Shown here: piece after piece, positions 32,689-41,088 of the stretch
Numbering within the stretch: the stretch's first letter is position 1
Layout: each line of letters opens with the position of its first letter
NCBI RefSeq assembly: GCF_019704555.1
Contig: NZ_AP024745.1
Location: 8,750,501 to 8,814,500 of the forward strand
Reading direction: 5' to 3'
Origin: Actinoplanes sp. L3-i22
GTDB lineage: Bacteria > Actinomycetota > Actinomycetes > Mycobacteriales > Micromonosporaceae
Length of the DNA: 64,000 nucleotides
Translations under genes and position numbers: made by a program
Notes under the pieces: model-generated
Told to the model about the DNA's origin: nothing
The model's database searches: none
The model's input: only the letters and a program-made list of their open reading frames with translations

Positions 32689-33428
32689 CCGACGCCCTCG
32701 GGTGGCGCCGCAAGTTCGGCGTGATCGCCCCGTCGACCAACACCATCGTCGAACCGGACTTCTACCGGATGACCGTGCCCGGGGTGACCGCGCACTTCTC
32801 CCGGATCCACATCCGCAACCAGGACCTCTCCGACGACGCCAACTTCGAGAACCTGCTGGTCCAGATCCGGGCCGAGATCGGGTTCGCCTGCGAGCGGGTG
32901 CTGACCTGCGAGCCGGACTACATGGTGATGGGCATGTCCGCGGAGACGTTCTGGGGCGGGGTCGAGGGGAACCGCGAGTTCGTCGGCCAGATCAAGGCGA
33001 TCACCGGGCTGGAGGTGGCGACCGGGGCGGAGGCGTGCGAGCGGGCGCTCAAGCTCTACGGCGCCCGCAAGATCGGCGTGGTCACCCCCTACCAGCCGGT
33101 CGGCGACGCGAACGTGGTCCGCTTCTTCGGCGAGATCGGCTTCGAGGTGACCGCGATCGAGGGTCTGAAATGCCCGACCGCGGTCTCCATCGCCCACGTC
33201 ACCGAGGACGAACTGCGCGCCGCGATCCGCTCCGTCAACGGCCCGGACGTCGACGCGATCGTCCAGTGCGGCACCAACCTGTCCATGATCAGCCTGGCCG
33301 ACGAGGCCGAACGCTGGCTGGGCAAACCGGTCATCGCCATCAACGCCGCAACCTGGTGGATGGCCCTCCGCGACAACGGAATCACCGAAAAACTCCACGG
33401 CGCCGGCAGCCTCCTCCGCAACCACTAA
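32685..33428 (+). CDS. Maleate isomerase / arylmalonate decarboxylase family enzyme
   Basis: 247 residues, ATG overlapping the previous stop. Asp/Glu-racemase-superfamily protein: KFGVIAPSTNTIVEPDFYRM at the start, ARKIGVVTPYQPVGDANVVRFFGEIGF near 124, and the second catalytic Cys in IVQCGTNLSM near 190. At the first Cys position the sequence reads VMGMSAETFWGG, so the two-Cys pair of true maleate isomerases seems reduced to one, as in arylmalonate decarboxylases. Candidate reactions are cis-trans isomerisation of an alkyl-maleate or decarboxylation of a malonate. Last gene of the operon starting at 25021. Confidence 0.85.
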   Translation: MTDALGWRRKFGVIAPSTNTIVEPDFYRMTVPGVTAHFSRIHIRNQDLSDDANFENLLVQIRAEIGFACERVLTCEPDYMVMGMSAETFWGGVEGNREFVGQIKAITGLEVATGAEACERALKLYGARKIGVVTPYQPVGDANVVRFFGEIGFEVTAIEGLKCPTAVSIAHVTEDELRAAIRSVNGPDVDAIVQCGTNLSMISLADEAERWLGKPVIAINAATWWMALRDNGITEKLHGAGSLLRNH

Positions 33429-33470
33429 CCCCAACCCAGCCCGCCAACCTCCGTCACCCAACAGCAGCGA

Positions 33471-34028
33471 TCATCGGGCTTCCGGCAGGTCGTAGACGAC
33501 GGTGGGGATGTCGTGGGCGCACAGCGTCGCCAGGATCAGCGGCTCGATCTTGTCCCAGGTGCCGCCGGCGAGCCCGCTGCCGATCCGTGGCATGTGGACG
33601 GACGCCTGATGCGCCCGAGCATGCGTGACCAGGGTGGTCAGGCACTCGTGGATCGCCTCATACCGCACCGGCGGGCCGGCGCCGAGCTCGTAGCCGGAGC
33701 TGGTGCGCAGCCCCTGCTTCGTCACGATGCCGTGCTGGCCGACCATGTTCGCCACCCAGAGCTCAGCCTCGACCGGCACCAACTGAACCGCCCCCAGCCG
33801 GAAAGCCGGAACCGCCCCACCCAGCTCAGGCCGCGGGCTTTGCTGGTCGGCGGCGGACTCGCGGTGCCAGCGGCGGAACTCCCGCTCCGGCTCGGGCCAG
33901 CGACGCGAGATCGCCTGGACGATCCCCTTGCCCCAGGCCCCGATGTCGTTGCAGACGTGAGCGATGATCCGGCGCCCCTCGCCGGCCGGAGCGGTGGCGT
34001 CGCCCTCGACGTAGCTCAACTTCTGCAT
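33471..34028 (-). CDS. Macro-domain protein (ADP-ribose-1''-phosphatase-like)
   Basis: 185 residues. Macro domain of the Poa1p type: EGDATAPAGEGRRIIAHVCNDIGAWGKGIVQAISRRWPEPE (ADP-ribose loop), NMVGQHGI and MPRIGSGLAGGTWDKIEPLI. It would bind or hydrolyse ADP-ribose derivatives in the cytoplasm. It is convergent with the preceding operon and not obviously part of the catabolic system. Confidence 0.9.
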   Translation of the reverse strand: MQKLSYVEGDATAPAGEGRRIIAHVCNDIGAWGKGIVQAISRRWPEPEREFRRWHRESAADQQSPRPELGGAVPAFRLGAVQLVPVEAELWVANMVGQHGIVTKQGLRTSSGYELGAGPPVRYEAIHECLTTLVTHARAHQASVHMPRIGSGLAGGTWDKIEPLILATLCAHDIPTVVYDLPEAR

Positions 34029-34160
34029 GCCACGACCCTAAACACCACCCCCGACAAGAACGCCGCCTTTTTGACCCGCAGCGATACTTTCTAGTGAGCC
34101 GTTGCCAAGTCGAGATGTCCCGGAGCAGAGGTTGATCATGACTGTTGTTAACGTCCCAGC

Positions 34161-35618
34161 GTGAGCGAGCAGCTGCCACCCCCGCCGAGTCACGGAACGC
34201 CGCATGGCGACCCGGCTCCGTCGCCCCATACACCCGATTCGTCCGCCTCGGCCGACGCAACGATCGCCCACCCGGCCCCGAGCGACGCAACCGTCGCCCA
34301 GCCGACCGCGAGCGACCCAGCTCCGAGCGAGCCGACCTGGAGCGAGCCGGCCCCGGCCGATGCGACGATCGCCGACGTGAACGCGGCCGACACCCCGGCC
34401 CACCCCGAGTTCCCCGCCGGGCCGACATCCGCGGACGAGTCCGGGCCCGCCCCCGCGGACGAGACCTACGCCTACCGCGTCCCGGACCCGACCTCCACCT
34501 ACCCGGCCCCGGAGCCCACCGCCCCCTACGCGGCCCCGGCCTTCCCCCCACCCCCGGACGCCGCCCCGAGCCCGCCCGTCCAGGCCTACCAGCCGCCGGC
34601 CTCCCCGGCTCCGGCCCCGACCTTCCCGGCCCCCGGCCAGGCTTTCCCGGCCCCCGGCTTCCCGCCCCCGGGCCAGGCGTATCCGGGCTACCCGCCCCCC
34701 GGCGGCGGCCAGGCCTACCCCGGCCAGGCCTACCCCGGCCAGGCATATCCCGGGCAGGCATATCCCGGGCAGGCATATCCCGGGCAGGCGTACCCCGGGC
34801 AGGCATACCCCGCCCCCGGCTACCCGCCGACGGCCTACCCCGCCCCGGGCCAGCCCACCTATCCCCCGGCCGCCGCCTACCCGGCCCCGGGCTATCCCCC
34901 GGCCGCCGCCTACCCGGCCCCCGGCTACCCGCCGACCGGCTACCCGGGCCAGTTCCCGCCCGCCGGCTACTACCAGCAGGCCCCGGGATTCCCCGCGCCC
35001 CCGAACCCGTACCAGAGCCAGGAGACCAACCGCCTGGCGATCATCTCCCTGGTCACCGGCTTGATCGGCCTGATCCCGTTCGGCCTGATCTTCGGCATCC
35101 TGGCGATCCGGCAGATCAACCGCACCGGCGAGCGCGGCCGCGGCCAGGCCGTCGGCGGCCTCATCGCGGCCGGCGTCTGGATGTACATCGTCTACTCGAT
35201 CATCATCGGCGTGCGGGGCGCCAACGCCTACGAGGACGCGATCAACAACAGGTACGCGAGTCCGACCAGCAACTCGCGGGGGATGGCCGGCCTCTACCCG
35301 GGTATCTGCATCGACAAGATGTTCGGCAGTAACGCCGAGGCGCTGACCATCGTGCCGTGCACCTCGCCGCACGAGGCCGAGGTCTACTCGGTGTTCACCC
35401 TGCCCGAGGCGGACGGTTTCGAGGGCGCCACGGCGACCCGGGACCGGGTCCGGGAGAGCTGCGAGGGCGACTTCCAGCGTTACCGGGTCGGCAAGGACGC
35501 GACCATGCGGGTCGAGTTCCTCTATCCGGCCACCGAGACGGACTGGTACGACGACCGCAGTGTGGTCTGTGTCGCGGTCGATCCGAGCGGCCCACGCACC
35601 GGTTCACTGCAGGACTGA
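34161..35618 (+). CDS. Proline-rich DUF4190-type membrane protein with septum-formation-like domain
   Basis: 485 residues from a GTG at 34161. Residues 1-285 are Pro/Ala-rich and include seven QAYPG repeats. Two membrane segments follow at about 292-315 (LAIISLVTGLIGLIPFGLIFGILAI) and 330-352. The external C-terminal part (about 370-480) has CIDKMFGSNAEALTIVPCTSPHEAEVYSVF and ESCEGDF, the septum formation-type domain with paired Cys. Typical of actinobacterial envelope proteins that interact with the wall or signalling; exact role unknown. Confidence 0.85.
   Translation: MSEQLPPPPSHGTPHGDPAPSPHTPDSSASADATIAHPAPSDATVAQPTASDPAPSEPTWSEPAPADATIADVNAADTPAHPEFPAGPTSADESGPAPADETYAYRVPDPTSTYPAPEPTAPYAAPAFPPPPDAAPSPPVQAYQPPASPAPAPTFPAPGQAFPAPGFPPPGQAYPGYPPPGGGQAYPGQAYPGQAYPGQAYPGQAYPGQAYPGQAYPAPGYPPTAYPAPGQPTYPPAAAYPAPGYPPAAAYPAPGYPPTGYPGQFPPAGYYQQAPGFPAPPNPYQSQETNRLAIISLVTGLIGLIPFGLIFGILAIRQINRTGERGRGQAVGGLIAAGVWMYIVYSIIIGVRGANAYEDAINNRYASPTSNSRGMAGLYPGICIDKMFGSNAEALTIVPCTSPHEAEVYSVFTLPEADGFEGATATRDRVRESCEGDFQRYRVGKDATMRVEFLYPATETDWYDDRSVVCVAVDPSGPRTGSLQD
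34707..34812. repeat. 15-bp QAYPG repeat
   Basis: About seven 15-bp units encode QAYPG within the proline-rich region. Several neighbouring units are identical (ggcaggcatatcccg type), showing recent expansion. The frame is kept. Confidence 0.9.
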
Positions 35619-35633
35619 GGCACCGCCGGATCG

Positions 35634-35675
35634 GGGTCGTGGGGGCTGCCCCGCGCAAAGCCGCCCCCACGACCC
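35634..35675. terminator. Bidirectional hairpin terminator
   Basis: 13-bp arms GGGTCGTGGGGGC (35634-35646) and its complement (35663-35675) with a 16-base loop, between the convergent genes ending at 35618 and 35690. No T-tract. Confidence 0.85.
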
Positions 35676-35689
35676 TGAACCGGCCCCGG

Positions 35690-36325
35690 TCAGAGCAGCA
35701 TCCGCCGCCGCCGGGCGGGCAGCATCGCGAGCAGTCCGAGCCCGGGCAGCAGCAGCGCCGTCCCGATCAGCCCCATGGTCGCCCACTCCAGGCCGGGCCC
35801 GGTCTTGGGCAGCGAGTCGGTGTCGGTCGCGGCGGCCGCCGACGAGGACGAGGCCGAGGTCGGCGACGTGGTCGCCGTCCCGCTGGTGAACGTGATCGGC
35901 ACCTCCACCTTGTTGGCCGCGACCACGTCGGCCGGGTTGCTCGACGGCAGCAGCTGGGCCGCGATCACGCAGCCGCTGGTCCCGCACTTGTGCCCGCCGA
36001 ACGTGGTGGCCAGTTTCAGCGTCACGGTCTTCGTCTTGCCGCCGGCGTCGGAGGAGACGAACTCGGCGCCGCCGGACAGGTTGCAGTCGGTCGACGTGCC
36101 CGGGTTCTTGATGCACTGGCCGAGCGCGATGTTCTCCAGGTTCTTGGTGAACCCGGTGCCGTAGACGGTGATCGTGTCACCGCTCTTCAGCCCGCTGGTC
36201 TTGGAGACGTGCAGCGTGGGCTTGGCGGCGGCCGGCGAGACATCCAGGACGACCACGGCGGCGGCGCACACGAACCCGGCCGCGAGCGCCGCGGCGTACC
36301 GTAGCAAGGTTTTTGATCGAACCAT
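35690..36325 (-). CDS. Sortase-anchored neocarzinostatin-family surface protein
   Basis: 211 residues, ATG at 36325 overlapping the stop of the ABC fusion. Signal peptide LLRYAAALAAGFVCAAAVVVLDVSPAAA (about 7-34). The core (about 36-140) is an Ig-like domain with four Cys (GQCIK, STDCNL, GGHKC, SGCVIAA), the pattern of the neocarzinostatin family, whose founding member binds an enediyne chromophore. A Ser/Thr linker leads to LPKTG, a membrane helix and RRRR, so it should be sortase-linked to the cell wall. Last gene of the uptake operon; a role in holding a hydrophobic or pigment substrate at the surface is inference. Confidence 0.85.
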   Translation of the reverse strand: MVRSKTLLRYAAALAAGFVCAAAVVVLDVSPAAAKPTLHVSKTSGLKSGDTITVYGTGFTKNLENIALGQCIKNPGTSTDCNLSGGAEFVSSDAGGKTKTVTLKLATTFGGHKCGTSGCVIAAQLLPSSNPADVVAANKVEVPITFTSGTATTSPTSASSSSAAAATDTDSLPKTGPGLEWATMGLIGTALLLPGLGLLAMLPARRRRMLL

Positions 36326-39033
36326 CAGAAGCCTCCAGATCGAGAGACGGCAGCCTCGTCGGTGCCGAGGTAGGACAGGACGACGGCGGGGTGCGCGCGG
36401 ACCTCGTCGGGGGTGCCGGCCGCGATCACCCGGCCGGCGTCCATCGCGATCAGCCGGTCCGCGACGCGGGACAGCAGCGGCAGGTCGTGTTCGATGACCA
36501 GCACGGTGGTGCCGAGCTCGGCGCGGACGCGGAGCATCAGTTCGCCGAGGGCGACGCCGTCGGACTGGGTGAGCCCGGACGACGGCTCGTCGAGCAGCAG
36601 CAGTCGCGGGCGCAGCGTGAGCAGGCAGCAGAGTTCGACGATCCGGCGGGTTCCGGTGGAGAGCTCGCCCACCGGCCGCTCGGCGATCCCGTCCAGACCC
36701 ATCGCCGCCAGCGCGGCTTGGGCCCGTTCGGCCTTTCCGGCCTCCGGCCGGGCATCGCCGAGGAGATCTTCGATCAGATGCGCCGGGTTGCGGCCCTCCG
36801 CGGCGATCATGACATTTTCCCGTACGGACATGGCCGGGAACAGCCGAGCGTCCTGAAAGGAGCGCACCAGCCCGGCCCGCGCCCGCCGTTCCGGGGTCCA
36901 GCCGGTCACCGCCCGCCCCCGGTACCGCACGGTCCCGCCGTCCGCCCGGGTGAAGCCGGCGAGGATCTCGAAGAGCGTGGTCTTCCCGGCCCCGTTCGGC
37001 CCGATGATCCCGACGATCTCCCCTTCGGCCACCGCGAACGTCGCGTCCCGCACGGCCCGCACCCCGCCGAACGCCCGCCGGATCCCGGCCACCTCCAGCA
37101 GCAGCCCGGCCCCGCCCGGCTCCAGCCGCCCCACCGGCAACTCCCGCACCTGCCACCGCCCACCCCCACCGGCTGGTCCCGAGGGCTGGGTCCCGGGGTC
37201 CGGAACAGCCCTGCGGACCAGCCGGGACCGCAGGCTGTGCGGGAGGCCGCTGAGGCCGTCGGGTAGGAAGATCACGATGAGCAGCCACCCGAGGGTGAGC
37301 AGCGCCTGGCCGGGGATGCCCATCGGGATCAGGGCCGGCAGCCCGACGATCACCAGCGCGCCGAGGAGCGCGCCGCCCGGGCGGGACAGCCCGCCGACCA
37401 CGGCCAGGGCGACCACGTCGATGCTGGCGGAGGCCGGGAACGTGTTGATGCTCAGCTGCGACTGTCCGAAGCCGATCACCACGCCGCCGAGGCCGGCCAG
37501 GGCGCCGGCCACGCCGTACACCTGCAATTTGCGCATCGGCGCCGGGACCGTGAGGGCCCGGCTCGCCTCTTCGTTGTCGCGGATCGCGATGAGCAGGCGG
37601 CCGAAGCCGCCGCGGCGCAGCCGCGCGGTGACCCACCAGCCGAGCGCGAGCAGCATCAGGGCGAACAGGTAGTAGTCGGTGGCGACGCTGACGACGTAGT
37701 CGTGCCAGACCGGGTACGGCGTGGTCAGACCATCCCCGAGCAGCCAGTCCCGGCGCAGCAGCCAGCCGCTGGTGGCGAGCGCGAAGGCGAGCGTGGTGAC
37801 GCCGAGCGCCACGCCGCGCAGCCGGAGCGCCGGGATCCCGACGAGGATCGACGCGACCGCGCCGGCCGCGCAGCCGGCGAGCGTGCCGAGGAACATGTTG
37901 CCGCTGACCCCGGCGACGTGGACGGCGACCGCCGCGCCGATGCCGGCGAAGCCGAACTGGCCCAGCGAGAGCTCGCCGGCGATCCCGGTGACCAGCACCA
38001 CGGACATGCCGACCAGCGCGTATCCGCAGATCGTGGTGAGGATCGAGGCGGTCGCGTTGCTCACCACGTAGGCGAGGCCGATCCCGAGCCCGGCCAGCAG
38101 GACCAGGACGATCCTCGGCGGGCCTGCGGTGCTCAGCCGCGGCCAGGTCGACTGCTCGGAACGGCGCCCGGCCTGCCCCTGCCGGAGCAGCGAGATCAGG
38201 ATCGCGACGCCGAGCACCACGTCGACGAACCCGGCCGTCTCCCGGGAGAGCAGCACCTGTTCCAGGACGCCGACCGCGACGGACGCGGTGAACGCGATCG
38301 GCAGCGAGGTCATCCGGGCGATCACCGCGCCGGCCAGACCGCGCAGCAGCAGCTCCGGCCCGAGCGACTCGATCGACTGCACGCCCTGGGTCGGGGTGAG
38401 CAGGATCGACGAGAACGCCGCGACCGCCCCGGCGACGGCCCAGGCCAGGCTGGTCATCCGCGGCGCCGGGACGCCGTTGACGGTCGCCGCGTCGGGGTGG
38501 TCGGCGGCGGCCCGGATCGCGATGCCGTACCGGGTGCGCCGGAGGAAGAAGGCCAGGGCCGCCAGCAGTACCGGCGTGAGCAGCAGCATCGCGGTCAGCG
38601 ACGACCCCACCGTGGTGGTGCCGATGGTGAACGCCGGCAGCCCCGGCGGCTTCGGGTAGGTGCTGCCGGAGAAGCTGTCCCGGTCCACGAGCAGCGCCAG
38701 GACCAGGATGAACTGGGCCAGGCCGAGCGTGGCGATCATGCCGATCACCCGGGGCCGGCCGCTGAGCCGCCGGACCACGGCGACCTCGGTGCCGGCGGCC
38801 AGCGCGCCGGCGATCCCGATGGCGATCGGGAACGCGATCCAGAAGTTCAGCCCGTCGGTGAGCCGGGCGAGGACGGCCGCGCCGAAGACGCCGATCGCGC
38901 CGTGCGCGAAGTTGACGAAGCGGCTGGATCGGTAGACCAGGACCAGGCCGATCGCGAGCAGGCCGTAGGTCAGCCCGGTGAACAGCCCGACGGCGAGCCG
39001 GTCGAACCCGAAGTCGAAACCCCAGAGCGTCAT
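36325..39033 (-). CDS. LivH-LivM-LivG fusion: branched-chain amino-acid-type ABC transporter
   Basis: 902 residues, three normally separate proteins in one. Residues 1-290 are a LivH permease (GLTYGLLAIGLVLVYRSSRFVNFAHGAIG), about 310-600 a LivM permease (GYALVGMSVVLVTGIAGELSLGQFGFAGIGA), and about 650-900 a LivG ATPase with GPNGAGKTT Walker A, LSTGTRR signature and LLLLDEPSSGL Walker B. The family imports branched amino acids but also aromatic acids, urea and steroids-like acids in catabolic clusters. The overlapping LivF and solute-binding protein genes complete the transporter. Confidence 0.95.
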   Translation of the reverse strand: MTLWGFDFGFDRLAVGLFTGLTYGLLAIGLVLVYRSSRFVNFAHGAIGVFGAAVLARLTDGLNFWIAFPIAIGIAGALAAGTEVAVVRRLSGRPRVIGMIATLGLAQFILVLALLVDRDSFSGSTYPKPPGLPAFTIGTTTVGSSLTAMLLLTPVLLAALAFFLRRTRYGIAIRAAADHPDAATVNGVPAPRMTSLAWAVAGAVAAFSSILLTPTQGVQSIESLGPELLLRGLAGAVIARMTSLPIAFTASVAVGVLEQVLLSRETAGFVDVVLGVAILISLLRQGQAGRRSEQSTWPRLSTAGPPRIVLVLLAGLGIGLAYVVSNATASILTTICGYALVGMSVVLVTGIAGELSLGQFGFAGIGAAVAVHVAGVSGNMFLGTLAGCAAGAVASILVGIPALRLRGVALGVTTLAFALATSGWLLRRDWLLGDGLTTPYPVWHDYVVSVATDYYLFALMLLALGWWVTARLRRGGFGRLLIAIRDNEEASRALTVPAPMRKLQVYGVAGALAGLGGVVIGFGQSQLSINTFPASASIDVVALAVVGGLSRPGGALLGALVIVGLPALIPMGIPGQALLTLGWLLIVIFLPDGLSGLPHSLRSRLVRRAVPDPGTQPSGPAGGGGRWQVRELPVGRLEPGGAGLLLEVAGIRRAFGGVRAVRDATFAVAEGEIVGIIGPNGAGKTTLFEILAGFTRADGGTVRYRGRAVTGWTPERRARAGLVRSFQDARLFPAMSVRENVMIAAEGRNPAHLIEDLLGDARPEAGKAERAQAALAAMGLDGIAERPVGELSTGTRRIVELCCLLTLRPRLLLLDEPSSGLTQSDGVALGELMLRVRAELGTTVLVIEHDLPLLSRVADRLIAMDAGRVIAAGTPDEVRAHPAVVLSYLGTDEAAVSRSGGF

Positions 39034-39755
39034 GCGTGCCCTCCGAGCACCAGGCGGCGGGCCAGGTCCGGGGCGGCGCGCAGCTCGTCCGGCGTGTGCT
39101 CGGCGATGATCGTGCCGTGCTCCATGAAGAGCAGCCGGTCGGCGACCGCCATCGCGACGTTCACCGACTGCTCGATCAGCAGCGTGGCGACGCCGGCCGC
39201 GGCCAGCCGCCGGACCAGTTCGAGCAGCCCGCCGACCACGACCGGGGCGAGCCCCAGCGAGAACTCGTCGATCAGCAGCACGACCGGCCGCTGGATCAGG
39301 GTCTTCGCGAGCACCAGCATCTGCCGTTCGCCGCCGGAGAGGGTGGACGCCGGCTGGTCGGCGCGGGCGGCCAGCCGGGGGAAGACCGCGAGCGCGCCGT
39401 CCACCACGGTCTCCACCCGGTCGTCGTCGCGGCCGTTCGGGTACGCGTGCACGCGCAGGTTGTCCCGGACCGAAAGTGATCCGAACGCCTGCTGCCCGAT
39501 GACCGTGGACATGCCGAGCCGGACCCGCTTCGCCCCGGGGACCGCGGTGATGTCGGTGCCGCGCAGCCGGACCGTGCCGGTGTCCGGCCTGGTCAGCCCG
39601 GCGAGCATGCGGACCAGGGTGGACTTGCCGACGCCGTTCGGGCCGCAGAGGGCGACGGTCTCGCCGCGGCGGACGGTCAGGTCGATCCCGAACAGCACCT
39701 GGATCGCGCCGTATCCACCGGTCAGGCCGGTCACCTCGAGGATGTCATTCGCCAA
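39030..39755 (-). CDS. livF: LivF-type ABC transporter ATPase
   Basis: 241 residues. The frame starts at a TTG (39755) that overlaps the end of the solute-binding protein gene by 11 bases. GPNGVGKST Walker A (about 39-47), STLSGGERQ signature (about 137), VLLIDEFSLGLAP Walker B (Glu present) and SVNVAMAVADRLLFMEHG, the LivF ending. Its 3' end overlaps the fusion gene, giving a two-ATPase transporter with the LivG part of the fusion. Confidence 0.93.
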   Translation of the reverse strand: MANDILEVTGLTGGYGAIQVLFGIDLTVRRGETVALCGPNGVGKSTLVRMLAGLTRPDTGTVRLRGTDITAVPGAKRVRLGMSTVIGQQAFGSLSVRDNLRVHAYPNGRDDDRVETVVDGALAVFPRLAARADQPASTLSGGERQMLVLAKTLIQRPVVLLIDEFSLGLAPVVVGGLLELVRRLAAAGVATLLIEQSVNVAMAVADRLLFMEHGTIIAEHTPDELRAAPDLARRLVLGGHA

Positions 39756-41088
39756 GGCGGGTCACCGGGCCCTGGTAGGTGAAGCAGGCGCACGTGGTGT
39801 CGTACCGAAGCACGCGGTAACCGGTGCCGGCCGCATGGCCGGACGTCTCCAGCCCACCGAAACCCACCGCGGTCTTGAATTTCGCCTGCTGGGCCGCCAG
39901 GCCCCAGGCGGCGGCGTTGAGATCTTTCCCGGTCGCGACACCGGCAGCGGCACCGGCACCGCCGCCGGCCTGGAGCAGCAGCGCCGCGTCGCAGTAGCCG
40001 AACGCGACCCGCGCGTTCTGCCGCTCGGCGAACGTGATCCCGGCGTCCGCGTAGATCTTCTGGCAGTTCTTCTCCGCGTCGGTGTCCGGAAACGACAACT
40101 GGCTGTCCGGCACGTCGTAGCCCGGGGCGAAGCCGATCCCGACCATGTCCTCGAGCGCCGCGGCCGGGATCAGGGCCGGGTTGGCGACCATGAACGCGGG
40201 ACTGTCGAACGTGGAGACGCCGTAGCGGGCGGTGAAGCTCTGCGCGATCGCGGCGGTCATGAAGAACGGCGCGATCCGGGCCCCGCCGAGGAAGAACACC
40301 CGGTCGATCTTCCTACCGCGGAAGTTCACCGCGGCCTGGCTGAGCCCGGTGTTCAGACTGCTCAGCGACGTGGTGTCGATCCACGAGACGGTGACCGCGA
40401 CGCCGTCCTGCTGCAGTGCCGGCACCACGACGCTGTCGTAGACGGCGTGGTTCGCGGGCGTGTCCGCGGCGACCAGTCCGGCCTTGTCGCGTCCCTCGAA
40501 GAACTTTTCCTTCCGCAGCACCCCGAGGAACGAGGTGGCGAACGCGTCGTACTCCGGGAACGAGGCGGTCCAGAGGAACGGCGCGAGCCGGGTGAACGTC
40601 GCCCGGTCGTCGGCGATCAGGGTGGCGTCCAGCATCAGCGTCTGCCGCTGGGCGTAGCACGGGCGGGCGTTCGGTTGCAGCTGCCCGGTCAGGACCACCG
40701 CGAACGCCCGGTCGTCCTGGGTGATCTGGCTGCACAGGGTGGTCTCGGCGGCCGGCGAGTCGTTGCTCGCCTCGTACTCCCGGTAGACCGCGTGCAGCGT
40801 GCGCCCGCCGATCCCGCCGTGCGCGTTCACCCAGCTCTCCAGGGCTTTCACCTGGTCGGCGGGCTTGCCGACGTCGGGCTGTTTGAAGCCGGTCATCGAC
40901 GCGGTCTTGCCCAGGTCGGTGCCGATGAAGACCACCTTGACGCTGTCCGCGGTGACGCCCGGCCCGTCCCCGCCGGTCGCGAGCGGCGCGTTCTGTCCCG
41001 GCATCAGCGCGCCGCAGCTGGTGTAGGCCAGGGTGATCGCGAGCGCCACCGCGCCGATCCGGAACGTCAGCGGCCAGTCCGGTCTCAT
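39745..41088 (-). CDS. LivJ-type solute-binding lipoprotein or secreted protein
   Basis: 447 residues, ATG at 41088 overlapping the previous stop. N-terminal hydrophobic segment followed by TSCGALMPG, a possible lipobox-like Cys (about 25). The rest is a type I periplasmic-binding fold: VKVVFIGTDLGKTASMTG, WVNAHGGIGGRTLHAVYREYEASNDSPAAETTLCSQITQDDRAFAV and DLNAAAWGLAAQQAKFKTAVG. Extra Cys pairs are present. It should deliver the substrate to the Liv-type transporter. Unlike amino-acid binders its region around residue 130-150 is Cys-containing and long, so a non-amino-acid ligand is likely. Confidence 0.88.
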   Translation of the reverse strand: MRPDWPLTFRIGAVALAITLAYTSCGALMPGQNAPLATGGDGPGVTADSVKVVFIGTDLGKTASMTGFKQPDVGKPADQVKALESWVNAHGGIGGRTLHAVYREYEASNDSPAAETTLCSQITQDDRAFAVVLTGQLQPNARPCYAQRQTLMLDATLIADDRATFTRLAPFLWTASFPEYDAFATSFLGVLRKEKFFEGRDKAGLVAADTPANHAVYDSVVVPALQQDGVAVTVSWIDTTSLSSLNTGLSQAAVNFRGRKIDRVFFLGGARIAPFFMTAAIAQSFTARYGVSTFDSPAFMVANPALIPAAALEDMVGIGFAPGYDVPDSQLSFPDTDAEKNCQKIYADAGITFAERQNARVAFGYCDAALLLQAGGGAGAAAGVATGKDLNAAAWGLAAQQAKFKTAVGFGGLETSGHAAGTGYRVLRYDTTCACFTYQGPVTRLGE

